From Hyaloscypha bicolor E (Eukaryota; Ascomycota; Leotiomycetes; Helotiales; Hyaloscyphaceae): a stretch of 64,000 nt of DNA. Position numbers and translations under genes: made by a program. The stretch is from contig NW_020194610.1 of NCBI RefSeq assembly GCF_002865645.1, forward strand, positions 124,001 through 188,000, in the 5' to 3' direction. Below are positions 1 through 11,569 of this stretch, one piece after another. Below the pieces are notes generated by a model. That model was not told the origin of the DNA and did not search any database. It worked only from the letters and a program-made list of their open reading frames with translations. Position 1 is the stretch's first letter; every line of letters begins with the position of its first letter.

Positions 1-1327
1 TACCAATTCATCATGCAGAACTACATTGAAGGAGACAGAATATGTCTTCTGGGATTCTCTCGTGGTGCATACACCGTTCGCTGTCTTGCAGGCATGCTTC
101 ACAAAGTTGGGCTCTTGCCTGCTTACAACACAGCACAAGTCAATTTCGCCTATCAATTTTACAAGAACGACACTTCAGAAGGGTGGGAAATGAGCGAGCA
201 GTTCAAGAGAACATTTTGTCAGGACGTTACTGTTTACTTTGTTGGAATTTGGGATTGCGTGGCCAGTGTAAGTGCCTTTAACCTCACCCCGTTCAATCAT
301 TTCGCGGTTCGAACACAGGAAGGTTCGAAAAAGCTAACTCCAAAACTCACAGGTCGGATTCATTCCTCGTCAACTACCCTTCAGCAAGTCCCCTACCAAC
401 GCAGTCAGCTATTTTCGCCACGCCATGGCCCTTGACGAACGCCGAGCGAAATTCAAAGTCTGCCACTGGCAAAAAAGCAACGAAGTTCCTCTCGAAACCC
501 TCTATCCCGCCAAGACTGACGCGGGACTTCTCCTCAACCCGACAACAGCTGCCTCTGAGCTCACAAGCAAAATAATACAACATAAAGACCTTGAGCAATC
601 AAAACACGAATCGGAGTTCGATAAATCGGACCCCCATTCCTCGAATGTGAAGACAGATGTTCGAGAGGTCTGGTTTGCTGGCTGTCATGCAGACGTAGGC
701 GGCGGTGCTGTGAAGAATTGGGAGAGGCATATGCTATCGCGGATCCCGCTGCGTTGGATGCTGAGGCAGTGCTTTGAGTGCAAGACCGGAATAATATTTT
801 CCACGGCGGCATTAGCAGAAGTGGGCCTGGATGTGCGAACCTTATGGCCGGTGTATCAAAAGCCAGAAAAGCCAATCGTTGGCCCAAGCCCGCGCACGAT
901 GGAACATTACGAGGCGGGCGGCCTCCCCCCACTGCGTCGCCGATCTACAGCGCTTGGTATTGATCCAGATATGAAAGATCCCCTTATCGGCGACAAAAAG
1001 TTATCTCCCGAGGCACTAAATCTTGATCTACTGCCTGAGCAAGCGGAAGACCATTTTGATGCAATGTGTCATATCAACGACATGCTCGTCATCAAGCGCC
1101 CATGGTGGATCCTCGAGGTCTGGCCTGTGTCGTTCCAGATACTGAAGAAAGATAGCAAGGGAAGAGAGAGATGGGAAAAATTTGTAGGGATGAATCTAGG
1201 GAGGTGGAGAGCGATCAAAGATCCGGAGCCGAAGATGCATTGGACTGTTGAGAGGAGAATAGCGGAGAAGGGGTATAAAATTAGGAACTCGACGGGTGGA
1301 GAGGCGGTTTGGAAGGTGGAAGCTTAG
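1..1327 (+). CDS. DUF2235 (Tle1-like) alpha/beta-hydrolase, 5' end outside window
   Basis: The frame is open from base 1, so the start lies upstream. Exons are <1-267 and 353-1327. The 85-bp intron runs from GTAAGT at 268 to CACAG at 352 and is phase 0. Seen: the nucleophile elbow GFSRGAY near the window start, then GIWDCVASVG across the splice, the block YFRHAMALDERRAKF (about 400-450), and the late catalytic segment FAGCHADVGGG (about 670-710). These are the Ser and Asp/His regions of the DUF2235 family (T6SS phospholipase effector Tle1-like catalytic domain), which is common as stand-alone cytosolic proteins in fungi. The C-terminus is typical (WWILEVWP). Lipase activity is a family inference, since fungal members are largely uncharacterised. 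No in-frame stop, so it appears intact. Confidence 0.9.
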
Positions 1328-2593
1328 CTGGTAGTGTGATGAATTTGGAGCTCTTTCAATGGATATGGAGTTCAATTTGAGTGTACATTGTGTGATTTAC
1401 CCGCTCCCTGCCATTTCATTCCGTATGATAGTCATCTTAATTTACTCACGTCTTCTCTCATACATTTCCTACATAAGTCTTCTCCAACTATGCGAAATAA
1501 CCAATACTAAACTTCATTGGCAAGTACTCTAAGTTCAGCCTCAAAAGAAAACCGTAACTCATAATTTCAGAATCCACCAATAACGCAAAATGATAGAGGC
1601 ACCGAACAAGTCCCTTTCTCATTATTCAAACTCGTAACAAACCCACATTCTCTATTGCAGATTAGCTAGATTTGCACTCTAGCTTCTCAAAATCCCTCCC
1701 TGTTCCTATAGGTCCTCAAAAGAGAAAAACGAGGGCTTCACATACTAACAGGACGATCAAACTCCACAGACGAATGGTCGAGATTCCCTTCACCATCTGA
1801 AAGGGCGCCACTGGGGCTGTAATAGGATCCTGTGGTACCGGAACGCTGGATTCCTTGGTCAGGGTCCCCGTTCTGCAATAAACACCATTGCCTCTAACAC
1901 CTATTGCTTTATATATCTCAGTCTTGATTCAATTTCTGGATTGACTAAGAAGCAGATAGTAGACAGACAGCATGGGATTTGTATTCCAGCTGGAAGAGCA
2001 GACTAAGATTGGAGAACATGCTGGTGTCCAATTAAGCTATTCTCCCGACCGATTTAGGATAGTCATCTCGCGCTGCACCACGTGAGATGACCTGCGGAAT
2101 CCTTCTGGTGTTAAGATGCGGCGCAGGAGTCCTCCGTTTCGCTTGCGAGAGCGGGGCAGAAAAGGGGACGGGGACAGGGGCGGCGGGCGGGGTGGGGCAG
2201 CCGAGTTCAAGCACGAGAGGAAATTACAGGACGGCAACAACTCGGAAGACTGACCTGAATGCAGCAACGGGTGCTTTCCACAGTCAAGGCCCCTCGAATC
2301 CGAGACCTTCAAAGGGATAACATTCTGCTGGTTGAGGTGTTTTCTCTACCAAACAGCTTCTGATTGGACCTCCAAATCCAGGTTTGAGAAGAAGGGCCTG
2401 AAAGTGAACTTGCGGTACAAATGCCCCTAAACTCAGGGTTAATTTTCCCTTTCGCTGGTTCCGTTTTAATCTACAGACGTGAGCAACTGCTGCTTTAACC
2501 TGAGCTAAGGGTGAGCATACCTGAGCCGAGGGTAAGCATACCAGAGCAGAGCCTGAGCAGAGCCGGAGTACGCCCTGAGTGTGACGTCGCTGG
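1328..2593. other. Intergenic region, no supported gene
   Basis: GC-balanced sequence downstream of the DUF2235 gene. Short overlapping open frames near 2.03-2.32 kb on both strands lack family signatures or splice logic. The only structure I see is a short degenerate tandem repeat at 2499-2540. Confidence 0.5.
2499..2540. repeat. Two-copy 21-bp degenerate tandem repeat
   Basis: Two adjacent 21-bp units (2499-2519 and 2520-2540) differ at two positions. Each starts CCTGAGC and ends AGCATA. A further decayed run rich in GAGCAGAG follows to about 2570. Confidence 0.7.
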
Positions 2594-2800
2594 CTAGGGT
2601 CACATGGGGTTAGCTATTACCTGACTGGCTTCACTTGTCAAGCTGGCGTTTCAGTCGTTTTAGCTAATACTTCTTCTCCTTTCTTCTCTCTCTCTCTCTT
2701 CTTCTCTTTAGCTTTGTATTCTACAAGACAGGGAATAGAGATCTTTGAGCCTTAACCATTGCTCTAGCCCCGCCGCTATACTAAGTCAGCCCTAAGTTAG
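2594..2800. repeat. Foldback repeat family, copy A (partial, little mutated)
   Basis: This stretch aligns by eye with one arm plus core of the palindromic element at 41191-41559. It has the terminal block (about 2594-2630), the TTTTAGCTAATA block, the long C/T tract (about 2670-2710), TTTAGCTT, and then the core in the same order. It retains C and G at many places where the 41-kb copy has T and A, so it looks older in state or spared from RIP. The second arm is missing or reduced to a few tens of bases before the retrotransposon at 2917. Confidence 0.7.
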
Positions 2801-2916
2801 TATACGTATTATAATGTGAAATCCTTTAGCCTCTAGTATACTTGTAGCCCCAGTAATAGTTTCCTTACTAAATTTTGCCTGAGAATCCACTTCTACTCCC
2901 TTATAACGTTCTTATT

Positions 2917-3214
2917 TGTGAGGTGTTTGTTGGTAGGCAATAAGACAATAGAATGAATCAGTGTGTTGTGAAACCACAGTGTTAAATTCAGTACAGAACT
3001 AATCTCTGTCCCTCCTGTGAGGTCCAGGGAAGCCCCCTCTAAATAGGAGGCCCCGATGGCATATATATAATTAGTAATTTATAAGCCTAATACATATGAT
3101 ATAAATAGTAGTTAGTTGGGATATCAAAGGGCTGCCGAACTCCCTAATCAATACCCGCGATATCCGAGGTTCGTCACATGCCCTTAAGTCACGTGCGACC
3201 CTGCACATATCACA
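2917..3214 (-). repeat. 3' LTR of retrotransposon 1 (little mutated)
   Basis: 298 bp with intact TGTGA/TCACA termini. Compared with the right LTR it keeps C or G at every differing site that I could align (about 37, all transitions), so it is close to the ancestral sequence. It contains a CACGTG at about 3190. Confidence 0.9.
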
Positions 3215-6200
3215 ACTATACCCCCCTCCTAGGATCTTGTCCCCAAGATCCATTAATCCATCCTGGTAAACATTTAATCAATTATTTATTCAATTGATAT
3301 AAACTTCTAGTATCTTGGGAGGTAGTTTTGCTAATGCGATCTGGATAATAGACGTAAAAATCGTCTAATTAGATCGGGGCTAAGTAAGCGAGAAGGAAGG
3401 GTAATTATACCCCAGGTATAGGGGCTAGCCGGTAATTGTGATTTCGTTTGGGATCTGAGTATTCTAATTAGCTCGATCCAAAGTGCTAAGGCGCTACCCC
3501 ACGAAATTAATACTACCTGTTAGATCTCGTATTAGAATAATCTAAATAGCTATATAGAAAGTATTTAATAAATATTCGTATAAGAAACTCATACGAATAT
3601 TTCTAAGGTCCTGAAGATTATTTACAGGCTCCTGGGAATATGTATTAATTAGTTACGCTAGTTTCCGATTAGGACTAGTACGAAAACTAGTAGTTAATCC
3701 AGGTAATTCTCTACCTCTATAAAAGGACCTCTTTATATTACTATATGCTCTCTTCCTTTCTAATAACCATATATATAACTTTTTCTATTATTGCCTTCTA
3801 GCCTCTTCTTCTGCCCTTCTCTAAGTCTTCTTTAATTATTTTTAATTAATTCTATAATATCTTCTTCTGGCTTTGTTATCCGTTCCCGTAATAATAAGTA
3901 TAAAGGTAACCTTATAGCCTCCTTTCCTATTACTAGTAGATACTTGAAATATTTCAAGTATTTACTTATTAATCCCTTTATCTTATATGCCATAGTACCT
4001 GGCAAGAAGAATTATAACTATTATAATAAGAGTTCTGAGTCTTATATATTAGTAAGTTCTTTAGCTTTAATATCTATTAAAGCTAATATGATTTCAGATT
4101 TCTTACTACTTATTAGAGGCTTGCCGGTTCTGGGAAAATACTATTATAACCTTTAAGAAATTTCTTAAAGCATATTCTAAATAATATTATACTAATAAGG
4201 ATAATACTATTAATTAGGTTTTCGAAGACTAGAAGAATACTAATAAGCTTCGGAATTCTTCTTCCCGTCTTAATAAGACAAATAATAATACTACTTAGGT
4301 TAGTATCCCAAAAGTAAGTTTTTTCTAATATACTTAGGTATTTACTAATTCCTTAAAGAAATACTATAATATTTACCTTTAAGGCATTAACCTTATTACC
4401 GAGCTTACTACCGAGATTATTAAGTAATCTACTACTAGTATTTTAAATACTAATAATATAATACTTATGGCTATTTAGGACCTGACTTTAGAAGTTCGGG
4501 CCTTTTATAAGGTATATATAGTAGTTATAAGTTCCTTACTTACTTCTTTTAATATTCTTAATACTAATATTATTATAGTATAATTATATCCCGTTAAGAG
4601 ATAAGCGAATTCCGGAAAGTATTAGCTAATTCTTTACTAAGTCCTAAATAAGGCCGGTATTTGGTATTCTTGCTTTAGGAATTAGGAATTTATAGGAATT
4701 AGAGTTTATTTATTTAAGATATCTATAGCTAATTTACCTATAATAAATCTTTCTTAATCCTAAACCCTTTTTCTAATAATTTAAATATAATTCTTATAAG
4801 CCTTAATAAAATCCTAGAAAACCTTTATAAATAAAAAACCCAGGGAAAAAGTATCTCTATTACTATTCCGGGCCTTTTCTTAGCTATCTAGGTTCTTTTT
4901 TTCTTTTAAATAGCCTTTTTCTTAGTAATCTAGAATTCTTTTTAATCTTAAGAAATTATTAAAAGGTAGTTTCGGATTCTAAGCCATAATTTTAGTTATA
5001 TGATTTTAGAAGTTCTTTAGAATTTTCAAGATTAGGGAAAGTAGGTAACCAGGTATTATAATCTTTAGGCCAGGCTTTCTATTTAATTAAATACTATTAC
5101 TTCTTACTTCTATTATCTTATTAGTAATTAATAATAGCTTCTACTTCCTATTTTTATTCTTTATTATTATTTACTAATTCCGGAAATTCTCTAGAGAAAT
5201 ATAGATATAGCTTCTGACCCTTTTTTACTATATATTCTTTAAAGAAGGAAATATAAAAAGTTAGATATAAATAATTATATATACTTAGTAATTCTAACTT
5301 ATATACTAAATTACTAATATATTTAAGGATCCTAAATAGACCTATAAATTTTGGCTCAAGCTTTCCTGCCTTAAGTTTAATATTCCTTATTAATAGTATT
5401 ATTTAGGCTTCTTTAGAATAGTATTTAACTAACCGGTACCTATTATAATAGGTTTCCCGGTTATTTTATATATAATATCATAAATCCTTAAGCTTTCTTT
5501 ACTCTACTTTAAGGATTTCTAGCCTCCTATATATAGCTAGTACCTCTCTTATAATCCTGTCCTCAGGATTCTATAGAAATTAAGGGTAGTATTTATAATA
5601 TATATAAAAAGATATATTCTATAAAACCTAATATTTTGAATTATTATATATAAATTCCATAAAAGATAACTTCTTAAACTAGTTATTTTTTTAGGTATTA
5701 TAATAATATCTCAGGTAGTATTCCAGGGCCTAGTTCTGCCTTTCTATCTAACTATTTATCTAAGAATAGTAAGCTATACTCAAATACTATTTGTATATTA
5801 AGTAAAAGTAGAAAGCGGACTAGAACTAGCTAGTAAATACTATTTCTTAGTTAGAAACAATTCTATTAGGGAAGCTAAAAATTAAGAAAACATATTCCTA
5901 TATAATCTTAGTAAGCTCTAGAGAATTAATAGTCTTATAGCATATAATATATCTTGCTATTTTAGAGTACTAGTTAATAATTATAAGAATTATATTAAAA
6001 TCGGGACCTCCTACCGGGTTCTTATATAATAGTAGATCTATAATAAAATCTATAGAGATTTTATTCCAGAGTCTCTCAGGCTATAGTAAACTACTAAGTA
6101 AACTATATAGCAAATGCCTCTTTACCTTAACTCTCTAGTAAATATTATATTCTTAATAATAATTATAAATATCTCTTTCTATATTCTCCTAATACCAGGA

Positions 6201-7299
6201 TTTTCTAAGAAGCTCAAGAGTCTTTTTTACTCTATAGTATCTAGCTATTAGGTTATTATAATAAAGCTTTATAACTTCTTAATATAAAGCGGGATTATTA
6301 GATATAATAATTCTTGAATAATACCTAAGTAGGCCCGAATTATTTTTCTAGATTTCTTTTTCCTTAGTATCTTTCTTACTAAGCCTCTATTTTATAATAT
6401 TCTAATATTAAGAATTATTTCTCTAAGCTACCTGGATAATATCTAGAAAGAATTTAGATAAAGAGGCTAGTACTATAGCTCTTTTAATAGCTATATATAT
6501 CTATATACGGGAAATTAGGTATTTATAACTATCTAATTCAAAAACTCAGGGAATTAAGAAGTCTTTAGTTTTATTAAGTAATATAATTATAGATACCCTT
6601 ATTACCTTAGCTATAATAGTAGAGCCTTTAAGGCATTTCCCTATATCTTGCTTCTTAACTAATTTTATAGTTAAGGAATTTATAAGATAATCTATTTACT
6701 TATCTTATAGTAAATATTTCTTCTTAGCTATTATAAATATAGTAAGTATTAAATAATGCCTATTTTAAAGAGGGAACTCTTTAGATATTTATAAGGACCT
6801 CTAAATTATAACTATAAAAGCTTTCTTTAACTTATTCTAAAAAGTCAGAAGCCAAGTTATATTAATAGGACCTTTTTTATAATTAGGTCTTTTATTAGGT
6901 CCGTTTACTAGGTTTAAGGTACCTCTATAGTAAATAATATTAAAATCATATATTATAAGGTATATTACCTAATATACTTAATAGCTCTCTAGATACTTTA
7001 TTTCTATAAAGTATTAGAGGTTATTATAGTCTATAATAATCTCGATTATAAACCTGGACTCTTTAAAGTAATAGTACTAATACTTAAAAGCTTTAATAAT
7101 TATAAGTAGCTCTTTATTATAGGTACTATAGTTATATTTAGCTCCGGAGAGTTTTTAGGACTAGAATACTACTAGATACTAGTATTTTTTTAGGCTATTA
7201 CTAGAATTAACTTATTATAAAATAGTACTAGTAATTACGAATTTTAATATATTGGTTTTAATATAAATCTTCTTAGAAAAGTCAAAATAGACTAGGACA

Positions 7300-8090
7300 G
7301 GTATTATAATAAAAGCTTTTTTTAAAGTCTTAAAGCTTTTAGCTACTTTATTTATTTATATAAAGAAACCGGATTTCCGGCCCTTTTCTATTTCTTTTAA
7401 AAGGTTTATTAAGCCTATAGTTACCTGAGAGTAATAGTAAATAAACCTATAGTAGAAATTAGTAAATTTAAGAAATACTTGGATATTATAAAATAATTCT
7501 AGTTCTGGCTATTTAATAATACTACGGACCTGTTTAGGATCCGTATAAATATCTTCTATTTTAATAAGAAAGCCCAAAAATTCGACTTCCTTAATATTAA
7601 ACTCGTATTTACTAAGTTTATAAAACAGGTTATTTTTATATAGCCTAGTAAGTACCTGGCAAATATAATTATAGTATTTATTCTTATTTCGGGAATAAAT
7701 AAGAATATTATCTAAATAAATAACTATGAAATAATTTAGGAATCTTATAAATATAGTATTAATATATATTTAAAATATGGCTAGTATATTAGCTAGCCCA
7801 AAAAGCATTATAAGATATTTAAAATAGCTATAGTAGGTCCTAAAAGCCGTCTTTTACTTATATTCTTTATAAATTCTTACCTAATAATATATATCCTTAA
7901 GATCTAGCTTTATAAAGATCTTGGCTTCTCGGAGCTAGTTAAGGATCTTATTAATAAGAGAAAGCGGATGCCGATTCTTGATTATAACTTGGTTAAGTCT
8001 ATAATAATTAATATAAAGGTATAGTTCTCTATTTTTCTTGGGAATAAAAAGAATAGGTACTCCTACTAGGCTTTTACTAGGCCTTATCTA
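7300..8090 (-). pseudogene. Reverse transcriptase region of retrotransposon 1 (dead pol)
   Basis: Read on the minus strand from about 8075 downwards, the frame gives the Ty3/gypsy RT blocks in order: VPILFIPKK, YRLNQVIIKNRHPLSLI, AKIFIKLDLKDIYY, KTAFRTYY, LFGLAN. Then follows the catalytic box near 7700-7725 as YLDNILIYS, and downstream KLSKYEF and EVEFLGFLI. The box should be YLDD; the second Asp is Asn, a G-to-A change. Several in-frame TAA/TAG codons interrupt the blocks. The remains of gag lie to the right (about 9-10.4 kb) and of RNase H/integrase to the left (about 5.5-7.2 kb), both too decayed for me to place domains. Confidence 0.9.
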
Positions 8091-10446
8091 ATATTTATAA
8101 AGTATATCTTGCAAATATAGATATAATACTTCTAGTTAGGTCTCTAATAGATTATATAAAGGCCTATATAGGACTATACTATCTATATTAATAAAGTATT
8201 TAATACCGCCAAGATTAGGAAGTTCTAAAGCTTTATTAGAATTAAAAACCTTTAAGAAGTCTTTGTATTTATTATTCCGGAGATAAACAGGTATCTCTAA
8301 GGCCCTTTTCCGGAGGGTATTAATTTACTATATTAAAAACTCCTATTTAGTATTACCAGAACCATATAATAAAGCAGAGACCTAGTAACTATTACAAATA
8401 TACGAAGCCTACTATTTAGGATAGTTATATTTACCTTTAGTTAAGAATAAAACTTAAGGTACTAGCTTAGGGTACTAGTTAAGCTCCTTACCGAATTCTT
8501 TTAGTATTAGGATCTTAATATTATTAGGCCATATAGGTATATATATCTATTATTTCTTAATATAGTCTATATATTATATAAGAATTACTTTATAAAATTC
8601 TATACTAAAAACAAGGCTATAAGAGCTAATATTCTTATACCTATAGAACCGGAGCTTAAAAGAATACATCTTGCTATAATTATTTATAATAAATACCTTA
8701 AGATTATAAGCTTAATAGACCTTAAATCTATTTCTATAAAAGGTTATAAACTCTTGGTTATACTTAGCTAAAATAGTAAAGCCCTAGCTTTAAGCCTAAT
8801 TATTATTAAGGAAGTTATAGTCTAATCCGGTATTACCGAGTTTGCTATATATCTCTAAGGCACTTACTTCTGGCTATATTAATCTTGCTTAAATAATTAT
8901 ATAAAGTAATATGCCTTTTTTATTATAGCTAAAATTATTAATATTCAAGATTTGGCCTTCCTTTTTCTTTATTCCTTAGGAGAATCTCCTCTAGAGTATT
9001 CCTCTATAGTAATAGTATTAACCTACTTTTATAGACGCCTTGACTCTTCTATAATTTTGGCCTTATTAGGGTTCTGCTAAGCCTATTTAGTATACTTGAA
9101 ATACTTTGCATTTCCTAAGAAATATTCTTTCTATTTATAAATCTAATAAACCATATCTAAAGTAGAACTAGTATTTTATTAAGGCCTTAAAGGAGCCAAA
9201 GTACTACCTAAGGATTTCTTATATAATTTTCGGAACTTATTCTTCTTTTTTTAATAGCCTTACAAATTAGAATTCGCTAAGTCAGAGTCCTTAGGAGCAG
9301 AATTACCCTTGCTAGACTTTCCTGTCTTTACTTTCCTTAATTTGGGATAAGTAGTATATTCTGCTTTCTAAGCTTTCTCAAACTACTCGGAAATAGATAC
9401 TACCTTATCTCCTAAGAAAATAGATATAAGTATCTAATAAGTCTTATAGTTAGATAAAGTAGTATTAAGAGTCCGGATCCGGTTCCTCTTAGGATATAAG
9501 TCCTAGTTAACTTTAAAACTAATTATCCGAGTATATAACTTAGTAACTATCTTACTATTCTTTTAATAAAGATCTCGGAATTTCTTAAAAGCGTCTTATT
9601 AACGGGTTTAAGATACTTGAAGTATATTAGCCAAGTAGGCCTTAAATTACTCCTAATAGATCTTATATAATAGTAGGCTTTGCTTTATTATAGCCTCCTA
9701 AGTATTATAAGGTTTATTCCTAAGGGCACTTATAATAGAGTTAACTCTAGAAAAGTATCTATTATAAGTCCAAGGCTAGGTCCTAAAGACTACCTCCTAG
9801 GAGGATATAAATATCCTCTATTTCTTAAGAAACTTTCCATAATATAAGTCAGGTATCCGGACCTTAAGAAGCTTCTCTCGGTCCAAATATATCTTTAGGA
9901 TATTATATAGTAGCTTCTAATAAATAATATTAAGATTACTCTTAAAGCTTATTATATTAGGAAAGGAAGTAGGTTCTAATCCTATTTCAGGAAGTTCCCT
10001 AGTAGGAATTACTAAGGAAGAAGAAATAGACTTATAAATAGAGTTTCTATAAGATATAGTAAACCGCAAAATATTCCTAAGAGTACTCTTATATTACTCT
10101 AACTATAGGATATACTAATTAATTATATCTACTAATTCTTGCTTTTATTAGAGTACTTTAACTTTAGTATATAAGCCCTATTCCGTAGCTTGGGCGGTAG
10201 TAACTCGGGCATTAATCTCGGTATCTTAATTATTACCGGGATTATTTCCGTTATTATTACTGGCTCTCGGAAGCTCCTAAGGGGTCCCGTTAAAAGTATT
10301 AGATGAGCCTTTACTATTACTCATATTAGGGTTAATCTGGTCAACTTTCTCTATAGGAATAGCTTTAGTAAGGGGTTATATATTTCGCAGATTTCGAGAT
10401 ATAATTACTTATTAAACTATCTTCTTTGAGGGTAAAGAGATTAGCT

Positions 10447-10744
10447 TATAAGGTATTTATTAGTAGGTAATAAGATAATAGAATAAATTAGTATATTATA
10501 AAACCATAGTATTAAATTTAGTACAGAACTAATCTCTGTCCCTCCTATAAGGTCTAGGGAAGCCCCCTCTAAATAGGAGGCCCCAATGGCATATATATAA
10601 TTAGTAATTTATAAGCCTAATATATATAATATAAATAGTAGTTAGTTAGGATATTAAAGGGCTACCGAACTCCCTAATTAATACCCGTAATATCCGAGGT
10701 TTATTATATGCCCTTAAGTCACGTGCGACCCTATATATATTATA
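10447..10744 (-). repeat. 5' LTR of retrotransposon 1 (RIP-mutated)
   Basis: 298 bp aligned without gaps to 2917-3214. I count about 37 differences, and every one is C-to-T or G-to-A in this copy. The terminal TG/CA are TA/TA. It lies at the promoter end of the minus-strand element. Confidence 0.9.
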
Positions 10745-11569
10745 TTATTAAAGCAGTTTTAAATTTCTTTTATTAAAGAATAAAATAGTAATTATAAAAT
10801 TTCATTTAAAGTATATTAATTTATTATATAACTTATATTATATATAGTATTTATTATATAATTTAATTTAATTAAGTATTTTATAATAATAATAAAATCG
10901 ATTTAAATAATAATTTATAAATTATTATGTTTTATAAATTATATATGTTTTATAAATTATATACGTTTTATTAAAAACTAGTTTTTAATATACCTCGATT
11001 ATCTTAGAAAAATAAGCGGAAATGGTAGAAGCCTTGCGATTACGTGCTTTGAGGGTTGTTGAACTAGCTAAGTAATAAAGCTAGGGTCACGTGCTTGCAA
11101 TGTAAACCAAGTAAAACGTACTGAATTGACTGCTGTTCTACAGTGGTAAGTAGCCCGTATATATAGCCCTGAACCCCCTAAATCACATGTACTAAATCCC
11201 TATGCCAGCTGAACCGATTCCAGCTATACAGGGTATTCCAGCTGTACAGGGTATTCCAGCTGGATAGGGTATTAAGCTAGTGCACAGCCCCATGGCGTTC
11301 GGTTCCAGGGCTTACTAAGCCTATTAGGGGCCTCAGGCCCCTAATTTCAACAAGGGTTGCTAGAAGGTTCCGTCACGTGCGCCCGTAGTGGGTCCGTAAG
11401 CTAGCTTATGAGTCGCCAGAGCACTCCAAGACTACTCCAGGGGTGCAACCCTTGATACTGGGAACAAGAAAGGAAACTTTTCGGATCTTTGTTCGTTCCT
11501 CACGGTTAGTCCCTCAAGGTATAACTAGCCTTTGGTTAGCATTATACCATATCCGAAATAATCTACAAC
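10745..11569. other. Intergenic: AT-rich tail, then 5' region of the HET gene
   Basis: Bases 10745 to about 11000 are AT-rich and gene-free. From about 11030 the composition becomes balanced and leads into the HET gene. CACGTG hexamers occur near 11088 and 11370. A three-unit tandem repeat is at 11220-11273. Confidence 0.5.
11220..11273. repeat. Three-unit 18-bp tandem repeat
   Basis: Three head-to-tail 18-bp units (11220-11237, 11238-11255, 11256-11273), each of the form ccagctgtacagggtatt with one to three changes. It lies about 300 bp upstream of the HET gene start. Confidence 0.85.

Larger units (their letters stand above)
2917..10744 (-). mobile_element. Ty3/gypsy LTR retrotransposon 1, RIP-inactivated
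   Basis: Two 298-bp LTRs (2917-3214 and 10447-10744) are flanked by the perfect 5-bp target duplication TTATT (2912-2916 and 10745-10749). LTR ends are TGTGA...TCACA in the left copy and TATAA...TTATA in the mutated right copy. The minus orientation is shown by a purine tract (minus-strand AGGAGGGGGG) just inside the left LTR, making that the 3' LTR, and by reverse-transcriptase homology on the minus strand. The 7.2-kb interior is extremely AT-rich and full of stops, so it cannot encode protein. Length and order fit a complete gag-pol element. No gene capture is visible. Confidence 0.93.

Noticed and set aside
2032..2320. Overlapping open frames on both strands near 2.0-2.3 kb
   Set aside because: They mirror each other, are Pro/Gly-rich from GC bias and contain no domain or signal peptide.
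3944..4156. 70-codon frame inside retrotransposon 1
   Set aside because: Plus-strand frame in AT-saturated DNA of a minus-strand element; chance opening.
7690..7730. Possibly active reverse transcriptase
   Set aside because: The catalytic YLDD is YLDN and in-frame stops flank it, so the element is dead.
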